Shown in pieces: positions 27,364 to 36,641 of a stretch of 64,000 bases of DNA (position 1 is its first letter; the number at the start of each line of letters is the position of its first letter). The notes beneath the pieces were generated by a model that saw nothing but the letters and a program-made list of their open reading frames with translations, had not been told where the DNA came from and did no database searches. Source of the DNA: Streptomyces sp. NBC_00234. GTDB lineage: Bacteria; Actinomycetota; Actinomycetes; Streptomycetales; Streptomycetaceae. The DNA is taken from the NCBI RefSeq assembly GCF_036195325.1, contig NZ_CP108101.1, forward strand, positions 4,092,001-4,156,000, given 5' to 3'. The translations under genes and the position numbers were made by a program.

Positions 27364-28335
27364 TCAGACCGCGGGGGTCTTCTCCGGTTCGGCGAGCTTC
27401 TCGTCGGCGAGCGCAGCAAGGAAGCGCTCGGCATCGAGTGCAGCGGAGCATCCGGTACCGGCGGCGGTGATGGCCTGCCGGTAGGTGTGGTCGACGACGT
27501 CTCCGGCGCCGAACACTCCCGACAGGTTGGTACGCGTCGAGGGGGCTTCGACCTGGAGGTAGCCCTCGTCGTCGAGGTCGAGCTGGCCCTTGAAGAGCTC
27601 GGTGCGCGGGTCGTGGCCGACTGCGATGAACAGACCGGTCACCGCGAGCTCCGAAGTCTCGCCCGTCTTCGTGTTGCGCAGCGTCAGCCCGGAGAGCTTC
27701 TGCTCGCCCGTGACCGCTGCGACCTCGCTGTCCCAGGCGAACTTGATCTTCGGGTCCGCGAAGGCGCGGTCCTGCATGGCCTTGGAGGCACGCAGGGAGT
27801 CGCGGCGGTGGACGATCGTGACGGACTTGGCGAAGCGGGAGAGGAAGGTTGCTTCCTCCATCGCCGTGTCGCCGCCGCCCACCACGGCGATGTCCTGGTC
27901 CTTGAAGAAGAAGCCGTCGCAGGTCGCGCACCAGGAGACGCCGCGTCCGGAGAGGGCGTCCTCGTTGGGCAGACCGAGCTTGCGGTGCTGGGAGCCGGTG
28001 GTGACGATGATGGCCTTGGCCCGGTGAACCGTGCCCACCGTGTCGGTGACGGTCTTGATGTCGCCGGTCAGGTCGACTGCGACCACGTCATCGGGGATGA
28101 GCTCCGCGCCGAAGCGCTCGGCCTGGGCGCGCATGTTGTCCATGAGCTCAGGGCCCATGATGCCGTCCTGGAAGCCCGGGAAGTTCTCCACGTCGGTGGT
28201 GTTCATCAGCGCACCACCGGCGGTGACGGCGCCCTCGAACACCAGCGGCTTCAGCGACGCACGAGCCGTGTACAGGGCGGCGGTGTAACCGGCCGGCCCG
28301 GAACCGATGATGATCACATTACGGACGTCGCTCAC
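27364..28335 (-). CDS. trxB: Thioredoxin reductase
   Basis: 323 residues from the GTG at 28335 (start VSDVRNVIIIGSGPAG, SD GAGGAAG); 24 in-frame codons upstream overlap the SigR promoter and are excluded. FAD motif GSGPAG near residue 11, redox centre CATC (SWCATCDGFFF) near 135, NADPH motif GGGDTAMEEA near 155, and the C-terminal FAD motif GVFGAGDVVD. Transfers electrons from NADPH to TrxA. Regulation by SigR/RsrA in response to disulfide stress is indicated by the promoter upstream. Confidence 0.97.
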   Translation of the reverse strand: MSDVRNVIIIGSGPAGYTAALYTARASLKPLVFEGAVTAGGALMNTTDVENFPGFQDGIMGPELMDNMRAQAERFGAELIPDDVVAVDLTGDIKTVTDTVGTVHRAKAIIVTTGSQHRKLGLPNEDALSGRGVSWCATCDGFFFKDQDIAVVGGGDTAMEEATFLSRFAKSVTIVHRRDSLRASKAMQDRAFADPKIKFAWDSEVAAVTGEQKLSGLTLRNTKTGETSELAVTGLFIAVGHDPRTELFKGQLDLDDEGYLQVEAPSTRTNLSGVFGAGDVVDHTYRQAITAAGTGCSAALDAERFLAALADEKLAEPEKTPAV

Positions 28336-28405
28336 GTGTGTCTTCCTCGTCTCTGCAGACTGCCTACTGCCTACTGGGGCCGGTTCAACGACTCTCACCC
28401 CACCC

Positions 28406-28432
28406 AACGGATCCTACGGGCCCTGCATTCCC
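28406..28432 (-). promoter_or_regulatory. SigR-type promoter of trxBA
   Basis: On minus: GGGAAT (28432-28427), exactly 18 bases, GTT (28408-28406). This is the established SigR consensus (GGGAAT-N18-GTT), 71 bases upstream of the trxB start, as known for Streptomyces coelicolor trxBA. Confidence 0.88.
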
Positions 28433-28459
28433 GACGTGCCGCGGCATTCGGCGCGGTGT

Positions 28460-29398
28460 TCAGGAGCGGGGGTAGGAGTCGGTGAGGAGCACCTGTCCCT
28501 TGGCCGGCGGGGTGGCGTCGACGCAGGCAGCGTCGACTACGTACGCCTGCACGCGCGAGGGGTCCGTCGTGTCGGGCAGAACGACGAGGTAGGCATCGGT
28601 TCCCTTGTAACTGCCTTGTTCCGCTGCCAGGGGCGGGGTACTGCGACCGGTGCCTTGCTGTACGCAGGGAGGAACAGTCGCTGTGGGCCTGCGCAGAGGG
28701 TTGCGGGGCGCGGAGGGGTCCGCGGACGACATCTCGGGGGTCACCTGCGAGTCGACGCTCGGTTGCCTCTTCTCGACCCCTGGAGTCTTCGATGCGGCGT
28801 CGCCGAGGAGCGCGCTGACGCGACCCTCCAGGGTGCCCTCAGAGAACGTGTGTGTACTGCCGTCGGCTGCGCTGGAGCTGCTGTCCGCCATCTTGGAGGC
28901 TGAATCCGAGTTGTTCGACGTCTGAACGGATTGCAGCAGGAAGACGCTCACGCCGACAACGGCTGCACCGAATGCGGCACCGAGGACAGCCGTACGGCGT
29001 CGACGGCGGCCAGGGCGGCGGTTGGGGCCGGTAGCGCCTCGGGGGTGGCCGGCCGGCCGGTCCGCAGTGGTCTTCGCACCGGCGGTCTCCTCCTCGGTGG
29101 ACTCTGTTTCACGTGAAACAGAGTCCGCTTCGACGGGAGCCGTGGAGTTCAGTAGCGCTTCGGCGGCGAGCGCGGCATCGATACGGCCGGCGACGTCGTC
29201 GGGCATTCGCGGAGAGCCGGGCAGAGTCCCGAGGAGACTGCGGATCTCTTCCAGCGAGGTCTGGACGTCGTCGCAGAGCGCGCATCCGTCGATGTGGTTC
29301 CGGACCTCCGCCGTGCGGGAGGCGGAGAGGAGTCCCTCAGTGAGATCCGAGATCTCCGAGACGTCCGGGTGCTGATCCGTGTCGGCCGTGGAAGTCAC
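28460..29398 (-). CDS. Membrane anti-sigma factor of SigM (zinc-finger type)
   Basis: 312 residues from a GTG at 29398 that overlaps the sigM stop in GTGA. The N-terminal anti-sigma domain has the H-x3-C-x2-C motif: His35, Cys39, Cys42 (HIDGCALC). A disordered linker follows, then a membrane helix at about 135-160 (AVLGAAFGAAVVGVSVFLL) and an external domain of about 150 residues with a C-terminal region that binds no obvious ligand. It should hold SigM at the membrane. A parS with a 28-bp palindrome lies in its linker coding region. Confidence 0.88.
   Translation of the reverse strand: MTSTADTDQHPDVSEISDLTEGLLSASRTAEVRNHIDGCALCDDVQTSLEEIRSLLGTLPGSPRMPDDVAGRIDAALAAEALLNSTAPVEADSVSRETESTEEETAGAKTTADRPAGHPRGATGPNRRPGRRRRRTAVLGAAFGAAVVGVSVFLLQSVQTSNNSDSASKMADSSSSAADGSTHTFSEGTLEGRVSALLGDAASKTPGVEKRQPSVDSQVTPEMSSADPSAPRNPLRRPTATVPPCVQQGTGRSTPPLAAEQGSYKGTDAYLVVLPDTTDPSRVQAYVVDAACVDATPPAKGQVLLTDSYPRS
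29106..29119. other. parS site inside the anti-sigma gene
   Basis: Perfect GTTTCACGTGAAAC in a 28-bp perfect palindrome (29099-29126). It is read as VSRET in the linker of the anti-sigma factor. Confidence 0.95.
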
Positions 29399-30099
29399 GA
29401 GCGCCCACCTCCTCCCTTCGCAGCAGCAGGATCGCTTGTCCCTGCATCTCTAGGTCCCGACGCCGGTGGGACGGATGTCCCCTGCGTGCGGTTCCTTCCC
29501 CCAGTGTGGTTGCCGTTATCCCCGGCATCACCGCGCAGATGGGTGAGCATGGGGACCAGTCTCGCCCGACCCCGTGCGCAGCGGCTTTTCACCGTGCCGG
29601 TTGGGACATCGAGTATGCGGGCCGCCTCTGCGACCGGGTAGCCCTGCATGTCGACGAGGACGAGCGCGGCGCGTTGTTCCACCGGCAGTTTGGCCAGGGC
29701 GGCCAGGAGCTCGCGGTGCAGATCCTGACGTTCGGCGGGCGCCTCGGCGGACTCATGAGGTTCCAGGAGCTGATCGAGCCGGTCGGCGTCGTCGACCGGG
29801 GCGGTCTTCCGCGAAGCGGCCTTGCGCGCACGGTCGAGGCAGGCGTTGACGGTGATGCGGTGCAGCCACGTGGTGACCGCGGACTGGCCCCGGAAGGTGT
29901 GGGCGGCGCGGAAGGCGGATATCAGAGCGTCCTGGACCGCGTCGGCGGCCTCCTCGCGGTCGCCGAGCGTACGCAGGGCCACGGCCCAGAGCCGGTCACG
30001 GTGCCGCCGTACGAGCTCGCCGAAGGCGTCCGGATCGCCTGCGACGTGCTGGGCCAGGAGATCCTGGTCGTTCGTGTCGGCGAATCTGGCGTTGTCCAA
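29395..30099 (-). CDS. sigM: ECF sigma factor SigM
   Basis: 234 residues from the TTG at 30099 (start LDNARFADTNDQDLL), which has GGGAGGGG at good spacing; a GTG at 30177 is possible but lies within the upstream gene. Region 2 (FGELVRRHRDRLWAVALRTLGDREEAADAVQDALI) reads the -10. Region 4 (LAKLPVEQRAALVLVDMQGYPVAEAARIL then GTVKSRCARGRARL) reads the -35. The C-terminus is a disordered tail. SigM with its anti-sigma factor and trxBA is the conserved sigM-trx cluster (Rv3911-Rv3914). Confidence 0.93.
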   Translation of the reverse strand: MDNARFADTNDQDLLAQHVAGDPDAFGELVRRHRDRLWAVALRTLGDREEAADAVQDALISAFRAAHTFRGQSAVTTWLHRITVNACLDRARKAASRKTAPVDDADRLDQLLEPHESAEAPAERQDLHRELLAALAKLPVEQRAALVLVDMQGYPVAEAARILDVPTGTVKSRCARGRARLVPMLTHLRGDAGDNGNHTGGRNRTQGTSVPPASGPRDAGTSDPAAAKGGGGRS

Positions 30100-30124
30100 C
30101 GGTGAGCCCCCTCCCCTGGTGACG

Positions 30125-31825
30125 TCAGCTGGTGATCTTGATATCCGAGACCTTGCCGCGGAATCGTCCGTCGTCACTCAGCGGCAGATTGGTCAGCCAG
30201 ACCAGAACGTACCGTGCCTTCACCGGTTCGTCGGGCTTGAGTGACACCTTCGTACCCGATCCGTCGGCGACCTTCTTGAAACCACCGGGAAGCGCGGGCA
30301 CGGACGAGTCCTCCGTCGTCCGGAGCTCCACCGAGGTGGTGCCGCCGAGGAAGGAGACGTCGACAGCCCCGACCTGCTGGACCTTGCCGAGGTCGAGAAC
30401 GACCCCGACACCGTCCTTGAGATTGCCGAAGTCGGCGGTGAAGTAGCCGTCCGTGTGCCAGAAGGTGGAGGAATCACCGTCGTGCACGTTCTTTATCGCA
30501 GCCGGTTTCTCCGAGCCGTCCACCCCGAGGGGGTCGTAGTCCCGGGCCCCGACGATGGAGACGGGCTTGCCCGTTGCGATCTCCTGGTTCTTCTCGTCGT
30601 CTTCCGGCGTGGTCTGGGTGGTGCCCGGATCCACGGGGTCCTTGCGCCGGTCGAGGACCGTCTCGGCCAGCTGCCAGCTGCCCAGACCGAGTGCTGCGAT
30701 CAGGAGGGCGGACACGGCCCACTTCAGTGCCCTGCCGGTACGGCTCTGCAGCGGAGCCGGCGGTGCGGCCATGACGGGCTGGGCCGCCTGGTTGGGGCGG
30801 GCGGACGGGCGCCCGTAGGTGCCCTGCTGGTAGGTCGTGCGCTGGTACTCGGGCGGCGCGGTAAACGTCGGTTCCGGCGGCAGGATGCGCGGCATGGCCG
30901 CGACGGCCTTGGCCAGCTCGTCCGGCGTGGTGCAGGGCTGCTCCTGCCGGGAGGCGGTCGCACCGTCGTTGGCGAGCGCCCGCATGGCGATCTCCGATAG
31001 CCCGCGGTGGACACCAGCCCGCACCTGGTCGGGAGCGATCAGGCCCACGCCCTTCGGGAGCCCGGAAAGGCCGTAGGCGTCGTCCTCGTAGGGCCAGCGA
31101 TGTGTCAGCGCGGCGTAGAGCAGTGCTCCGATGGCTTCGGTGTCCGTGCGCAGCGGGCGCTCGGCGGTGATGCCACGCAGCGCGGCGTTCACGGCGAGAC
31201 CGCGAATCCGGTACTGCCCTGTGGAACTGCGCAGCACGGCTCCGGGAGTGAGCCTCAGATGCGCGAGACCCTCACGGTGCGCGGCTGCCATCGCCTGTGA
31301 GATCTGGCTGACCAGCTGGTAGGCGTCGTGGGCCTCCAGCGGCCCGGAGGCCAGCAGAGCGGTGAGCTCGGTGGCGTCCGGAAGCCATTCATGGACGACA
31401 TAGACGAGGTCGTCCTCCTCGACGGCGTCCAGGACCTGCACGAAGCGCGGGTCGCCGAGCAGCGCGGAGGACCGGGCGGCGGCCAGCACGGAGCGGGCGC
31501 GCGGGTGGTCGGCGGGGAGGAGGTGTACCCCCACCGCACGGCGCAGTTTCTCGTCCACAGCGCGCCAGCTGCTAAATCCGTCCAGACGGGTGACGCACTC
31601 TTCGAGGCGATAGCGTCCGGCGAGCTTGTGGCCGCTGTGCAGATCGGGTGCCGGGGGAATGGCCCGTGAACCGTCCCGCCCCCCGTTCGCGTCCTTGGGG
31701 CTCACACCTGCTGTGTCCTGGGGTTCCGCGGTCCCGTCGGTCGTGGCCTCGTCCGCCTTGGCGGTCAGCGGCTCGTCGCCGCTGTTGTCGGCCACGTCGA
31801 CGGCAGCCGTGCTACGTTCCGCCAC
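30125..31825 (-). CDS. Membrane pseudokinase with external discoidin-like domain (MurJ partner)
   Basis: 566 residues. The cytoplasmic kinase-like domain (about 65-320) lacks the key residues: no HRDxKPxN (the position reads HLRLTPGAVL), no DFG (RIRGLAV) and no VAIK lysine (AVGVHLLPA), so it should not phosphorylate. A Pro-rich linker, a membrane helix (about 368-392) and an external beta-domain of about 160 residues (SSTFWHTDGYFTADFGNLK) resembling a galactose-binding/discoidin fold follow. The M. tuberculosis MviN protein Rv3910 fuses MurJ, a pseudokinase and an external domain; here they are two adjacent genes, murJ then this one. Confidence 0.88.
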   Translation of the reverse strand: MAERSTAAVDVADNSGDEPLTAKADEATTDGTAEPQDTAGVSPKDANGGRDGSRAIPPAPDLHSGHKLAGRYRLEECVTRLDGFSSWRAVDEKLRRAVGVHLLPADHPRARSVLAAARSSALLGDPRFVQVLDAVEEDDLVYVVHEWLPDATELTALLASGPLEAHDAYQLVSQISQAMAAAHREGLAHLRLTPGAVLRSSTGQYRIRGLAVNAALRGITAERPLRTDTEAIGALLYAALTHRWPYEDDAYGLSGLPKGVGLIAPDQVRAGVHRGLSEIAMRALANDGATASRQEQPCTTPDELAKAVAAMPRILPPEPTFTAPPEYQRTTYQQGTYGRPSARPNQAAQPVMAAPPAPLQSRTGRALKWAVSALLIAALGLGSWQLAETVLDRRKDPVDPGTTQTTPEDDEKNQEIATGKPVSIVGARDYDPLGVDGSEKPAAIKNVHDGDSSTFWHTDGYFTADFGNLKDGVGVVLDLGKVQQVGAVDVSFLGGTTSVELRTTEDSSVPALPGGFKKVADGSGTKVSLKPDEPVKARYVLVWLTNLPLSDDGRFRGKVSDIKITS

Positions 31826-31955
31826 CGTCGTTCCTGCCTCCCCATCCGTTGAGCGATGCCAGCCGGCTCTGCACAGTCACGCCAATTGTGCCCACACTCC
31901 GGCGCTATGCACGACACGCGGTGTCCGGCGATGGTTGTGCGGGCCCGGGTCCCCT

Positions 31956-34112
31956 TTACCGTCCGAGTCGCCCCCGGACCATGCCGACCATGCCGTTGAG
32001 CTCTTCGATGCGCATCTTCTTGGCTGCCAGGAAGAAGACTGCCAGCAGCACGATGCCGCCGCAGACGAGGGCGACCAGTGAGCCGAGCGCACCCTCGCCG
32101 AGTGCCGTCAGGAGGGCGAATCCGACGCCGCCGCCGACGACGGCCGCAGGTACCGCTGCCAGGCAGAGACGGGCGTAGGTGCGCACGATGTGTGCACCGT
32201 CCAGGTCGCCGCCCAGCCGGTTGCGCAGTCGGCGCCAGGCGATACCGACACCCACGGCGTAGGCGAGTCCGTACGAGGCGGCCATGCCGACGACTGCCCA
32301 CTGGGCCGGAAGGAGCACGTAGCAGAGGGCGGAGGCGGCTGCGTTGACCGCGGCGACGATGACGGTGTTGTAGAAGGGGGTCCGGGTGTCCTCGTACGCG
32401 TAGAAGCCGCGCAGCACGACGTACTGCACGGAGTACGGGATGAGGCCGAGGCCGAACGCCATCAGGATGAAGCCCATGGAGCGGGCGGCCTCGGTGCCGC
32501 TGGACGCGTACAGCAGGGTGCACATGGGCAGACCGAGCGCCAGGAACGTGAAGGCGACCGGCACGATGGCCACGGCCGAGTTCCGCAGGCCCTGCGAGAT
32601 GTCGTCGCGGACCGCGCCGGGGTCGTTGTCGTGGGCAGCCCGGGAGATACGGGGGAGCAGAGCGGCCATGACCGAGACGGTGATGATGGCCTGCGGCATG
32701 CCCCAGATCAGCTGGGCGTTCGAGTAGGCGAGGAAGCCGGTCCCGTCCGTGTCGGACGAGGCTCCCGCAGACGTCGCCAGCTGGGTGACGACGAGGACGC
32801 CCGCCTGGTTGGCCAGGACGAACAGGACGGTCCACTTGGCCAGCTTGATCGTCTTTCCGAGCCCGTGGCCCCTCCAGTCGAAGCGCGGGCGGAAGCGGAA
32901 GCCTGCCTCACGCAGGTACGGGATCATCGCGAGCGCCTGCACGACCAGGCCGAGCAGGGTGCCGATGCCCAGGAGCCGGATGCCCTCGTCCGGGATCGTC
33001 TCCACGCCCATCTGGGATTCGCCCGAGGTGCCGTAGACCCAGATGAACAGACCGAACGTGAAGATCATGACGACGTTGTTGAGGACCGGGGTCCACATCA
33101 TCGCGCCGAACTTCCCCCGGGCGTTCAGAATCTGCCCCATCACGACATGGATGCCCATGAAGAAGATGGTCGGCAGGCAGTACCTGGCGAACGTGACGGC
33201 CACGCTGTTGGCCGCGGCGTCTGTCGCGATCGTCCGCGACATCATGCTGATCAGCCAGGGTGCGGCGAACACGGCGATCGCGACGATCACACCGAGCGCG
33301 ACCATCACGAGGGTCAGCAACCGGTTCGCGAACGCCTCGCCGCCGTCCTCGTCGTCCTTCATGGAACGGACGAGCTGCGGGACGAACACGGAGTTCAGTC
33401 CGCCGCCCACGGTCAGGATGTAGATCATCGTGGGCAGGGTGTACGCGATGGTGAAGGCGTCACCGAGCAGGGCCGCACCCAGCGCGGCGGTGATCACCAG
33501 GCTGCGTACGAACCCGGTGAGTCGCGACACCAGGGTGCCGGCCGCCATCAGGGCACTGGACTTGAGCAGGCTGGAGGCCCGGCCGCCGGACTTGGGCGGG
33601 ACGGGAGCGGGTGCCGGTTCGGGTTCGGGCGTGCCGGAGGGCTTTCCCGAACCTTCCTGGTCCCGGAAGAGGTGGGCGAAGGCGTCCGGCTCCTCACGGT
33701 CGTCGGACGCGCGGGTGACCAGATCGTCCACTCCGACGAACTGGGTGGTCGCCGCGTCGTCGCCGTACGGGAGGTGCCGTGACGGGCCCGAGGGCTCCGG
33801 AGCGGGTGTCTGAGCCCACAGCCGGGGGTCGGGGGCGTACTGCGTCGCCGGCGGCTGCTGGTAGAGGGGCTGCGGCTCCTGGAACGTGCCCGGCGGCGGC
33901 GGCGGGTGCGCGGCGCGGTCGTAGAGCGCTTCGCTCACCGGATCCTGGGCCGCGAGATCCTGGGCCCGGTAGGGATCGTGGTCGTAGGCGTGCTGAAGGT
34001 ACGGATCGGGGGGCGTCGGGCTGTCGTAGCCGTCCGGAGGCACCGCCGGCCCACCGGGGGAACCACCTCCGCCCGCGCCCTGGCCGCGGTCACCGTCGTA
34101 CGGCGCGTTCAT
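31956..34112 (-). CDS. murJ: Lipid II flippase MurJ (MviN)
   Basis: 718 residues. The first 180 are a disordered Pro/Gly/Tyr-rich cytoplasmic extension; about 14 membrane helices follow (SSALMAAGTLVSRLTGFVRS onward). The MATE/MOP-type fold and conserved Arg residues in the first transmembrane segments mark lipid II export to the outer face for cell-wall synthesis. The pseudokinase that fuses to MurJ in mycobacteria is the next gene, 130 bases on. Confidence 0.95.
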   Translation of the reverse strand: MNAPYDGDRGQGAGGGGSPGGPAVPPDGYDSPTPPDPYLQHAYDHDPYRAQDLAAQDPVSEALYDRAAHPPPPPGTFQEPQPLYQQPPATQYAPDPRLWAQTPAPEPSGPSRHLPYGDDAATTQFVGVDDLVTRASDDREEPDAFAHLFRDQEGSGKPSGTPEPEPAPAPVPPKSGGRASSLLKSSALMAAGTLVSRLTGFVRSLVITAALGAALLGDAFTIAYTLPTMIYILTVGGGLNSVFVPQLVRSMKDDEDGGEAFANRLLTLVMVALGVIVAIAVFAAPWLISMMSRTIATDAAANSVAVTFARYCLPTIFFMGIHVVMGQILNARGKFGAMMWTPVLNNVVMIFTFGLFIWVYGTSGESQMGVETIPDEGIRLLGIGTLLGLVVQALAMIPYLREAGFRFRPRFDWRGHGLGKTIKLAKWTVLFVLANQAGVLVVTQLATSAGASSDTDGTGFLAYSNAQLIWGMPQAIITVSVMAALLPRISRAAHDNDPGAVRDDISQGLRNSAVAIVPVAFTFLALGLPMCTLLYASSGTEAARSMGFILMAFGLGLIPYSVQYVVLRGFYAYEDTRTPFYNTVIVAAVNAAASALCYVLLPAQWAVVGMAASYGLAYAVGVGIAWRRLRNRLGGDLDGAHIVRTYARLCLAAVPAAVVGGGVGFALLTALGEGALGSLVALVCGGIVLLAVFFLAAKKMRIEELNGMVGMVRGRLGR

Positions 34113-34161
34113 CGAAACCCCACCTCATCGTCCCCGGCCGACCGGCCACGACAGACATCGC

Positions 34162-36459
34162 TCAACGGTCCACTTTCTCACCCGTTCCTGACGGGTCCCC
34201 GCTTTCCGGACCAGTGTCCGGCGTCGGGTCACTCGGCTGCTCGGGTTCGCCGCCGTTGTCCTCCGTTGTGTCGCTTGCGATGGTGCGCTTGCGGTGTGTG
34301 TACATCCTGATGCCTGCGAGGACCAGCAGCAGCAGTCCGCCCGCGATGACGAGCAACACGGTCGGCGTGACTTCGGAGACCTTGACCGTGAAGGTCATTT
34401 CTTCGCCGTACGGTGTGCCGTCCTCGGTGAACAGTCGCGCGGTGACCTGCACCTGTCCGTTGACGTTGGCCGCGGCGTCGAACTTCACGGACTGACTGTG
34501 ACCGCCCGCGATCTTGACGGGCTGTTCCGCCACGGCGCCGCCGTCGTTGAGCTTCAGCCTGGTCGCGTTCTCCGACGTCAGCCGGAGAACCAGATGGTCG
34601 ACGCCCTGCACCAGCTTGTTCTGGACCGTCACGGGAATCGTCGCGCTCCGGCCGGACAGGGTGACGTCCGACTTCGCGATGAGCTGGACCTCGCTGGTGA
34701 GGCTACGCAGGTAGGTGCGTACCGAGTCACGGTACCGCTGCGCCTCCAGGGGCCTGCCCCGCCATGACGTCGACATGGAGCGGTTGATCGCGTTGCCGAA
34801 GGGGGTCACCACCCGGTCGCGCTGGGTGAGGATGACCTCGAAGCTGTCGAGCGAGTCCGTGGTGGTCCTGATGTCCTGGAACGCCTGAGTGGGGAGCTCC
34901 TGGCTGCGCAGCTTCTTCGGGTACTGCGAGGACCGGGGCACCTTGGTCGTGGCCTGGGCGTCGGGCTTCTCCTCGGCCGCGGCCGTCAGGTCGATCGGCT
35001 GCGTCCACCGCTCGTCCAGGAGCGCCCGCAGGGAGTCGGCCATCGATTGGGCCTGGGAAGCACTGGGGGTGCGCTGGGGGGCGACGACGATGCTGCGCTG
35101 CTTCTCGGGGACCTGTTCCGTGAGCGCCAGCGTCTGGGCCAGGAACTTCTGGACGGCGAGCGTGGAGTCCCCGGCGTGCGACATGTCGCCCTTGAAGGCC
35201 GTCGAGAGCCGGTAGTCCGCCACGACGGCCGTGGTGCCACCGCCGATCGGCCGGGCGGCGGTCGGGGTGTAGAGAAGGCTGCCGGTCTCCGCGAGGCTGT
35301 CGCTGCGGGCGATCACGTTGTGCGCGCCGGCCGAGGTGGAGACGTCGACGATCGACGGATCGATCGCACCCTCCACCGGCCAGGCGAAGTCGGTGGACGG
35401 CTTCACATGGAGGATGGTCTCCACGGTCGTCCCCGCCACCTCGGTGGCGGTCTGCAAGTGGCTGAGCGTGCCTGTGACGCTCTTGCCCCGGTGCGCGATC
35501 GAGGCCAGATCGGGGTCGGCGAACGGCAGGGCGATCACCTTGCCGTCCTCCACGGCCGTTCCCAGTGCCGTCAGCCACTGCTTGGCGACGTCCTGGTTCT
35601 TGCCCGCGACCGTGGTGTCCCCGACCTTGATCCGGTAGTTCTTCGTCATCGCGTCGACGGTGGCTAGCAGATCCGGGTCGATGACCCAGGTCACCGGGAG
35701 CTGGCGGCCCAGCGAGACGAGCTGTTCCAGCCGTCCGCCCGGGGCAAGCTCGGCTGCGAGATCGTCGTCGGCGAAGACCGGTGTCTGCTGTTCGTCCGAG
35801 CCCGTCTCCGCGCTGACATGCGCGGAGGCGATGAGCGGCCAGAGATACGTCAGCTTGGTCTTGGCGTCGCTCTCCTTGGGCTGCCAGGGAAGGAAGGTGC
35901 GCTGAATGCCCAGCACCTGCTCATAAGGCAGACGGGCAGTCTGGCCGGAGAGCGAGACGCCGAGCTGATAGACGCCCGCGTCGTTCAGCGGCAGCTTGCC
36001 GACGGGCACCGAGAGCTCGAAGTCCTGGCTGATGCCGGACCGCAGATTGGCGGTCTTCACCGTGTACTTGCCGCCGAGTGGAGCCGGATCGACTCCCGGT
36101 ACGTACCCGGTGCGCTTGGCGGCGTCGTCGATCGCGGTCCTGCCGGACAGCTTCGGACCCACACGCAGATCGATTTCCGCGTTGGTGATCGTTTCCTTGC
36201 CCTTGTTCGTCAGGGTGCCGGAGACGGTGAGTGTGTCGCCTTTCACTGGCGCGCTGGGGGTCAGTGTGTCGAGCGACACGGCGACCGTGCTCGATCCGGT
36301 GGGGGCTTTCACAGGTCCCGCGGCCTCGGCTGCCGACGCGGTGGGACCGCTGAGGAGACCTGCCAGCAGAGGTGCCCCGACCAGCAAGGAGGCTGCGCGC
36401 CTCAACCACCGGCGGGCAGGAGCGGGACTCATCCCCTGAAAGTCTGCCGCCTCGGCCAC
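34162..36459 (-). CDS. DUF6049 family secreted membrane-anchored protein
   Basis: 765 residues. Signal peptide (about 16-44, ending ASA), a large ectodomain with a beta-sandwich start (SAPVKGDTLTVSGTLTNKGKE), a DUF6049 core (TWVIDPDLLATVD, then FAWPVEGAIDPS) and a C-terminal helix (LLVIAGGLLLLVLAGI). The homologue in M. tuberculosis is Rv3909, which sits before MurJ there as well. Role unknown; operon position points to wall assembly. It starts the DUF6049-murJ-pseudokinase-sigM transcription unit. Confidence 0.9.
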   Translation of the reverse strand: MAEAADFQGMSPAPARRWLRRAASLLVGAPLLAGLLSGPTASAAEAAGPVKAPTGSSTVAVSLDTLTPSAPVKGDTLTVSGTLTNKGKETITNAEIDLRVGPKLSGRTAIDDAAKRTGYVPGVDPAPLGGKYTVKTANLRSGISQDFELSVPVGKLPLNDAGVYQLGVSLSGQTARLPYEQVLGIQRTFLPWQPKESDAKTKLTYLWPLIASAHVSAETGSDEQQTPVFADDDLAAELAPGGRLEQLVSLGRQLPVTWVIDPDLLATVDAMTKNYRIKVGDTTVAGKNQDVAKQWLTALGTAVEDGKVIALPFADPDLASIAHRGKSVTGTLSHLQTATEVAGTTVETILHVKPSTDFAWPVEGAIDPSIVDVSTSAGAHNVIARSDSLAETGSLLYTPTAARPIGGGTTAVVADYRLSTAFKGDMSHAGDSTLAVQKFLAQTLALTEQVPEKQRSIVVAPQRTPSASQAQSMADSLRALLDERWTQPIDLTAAAEEKPDAQATTKVPRSSQYPKKLRSQELPTQAFQDIRTTTDSLDSFEVILTQRDRVVTPFGNAINRSMSTSWRGRPLEAQRYRDSVRTYLRSLTSEVQLIAKSDVTLSGRSATIPVTVQNKLVQGVDHLVLRLTSENATRLKLNDGGAVAEQPVKIAGGHSQSVKFDAAANVNGQVQVTARLFTEDGTPYGEEMTFTVKVSEVTPTVLLVIAGGLLLLVLAGIRMYTHRKRTIASDTTEDNGGEPEQPSDPTPDTGPESGDPSGTGEKVDR

Positions 36460-36641
36460 GCGCCTACCCGTCCCTCGTCGTCGTCACTGCTGTCGATCGT
36501 TGTCGGTCTTTGCGTCCCCGCATGGTAACGATGTGCGCCGGAGCTAAGTGCTGGGGACTGCGCCACATGATCGGGAGAGTCTCGCAGGGTCGCAAGAAAC
36601 GATGACGCCCGGGCCGGTCGGTGCACGTACCCTTTTCTGTT

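Noticed and set aside
27323..27931. Long extension upstream of TrxA through trxB
   Set aside because: Shadow frame across trxB; TrxA starts at a GTG with AGGAGG.
29500..30105. A 199-codon plus-strand frame opposite sigM
   Set aside because: Antisense; sigM regions 2 and 4 are clear on minus.
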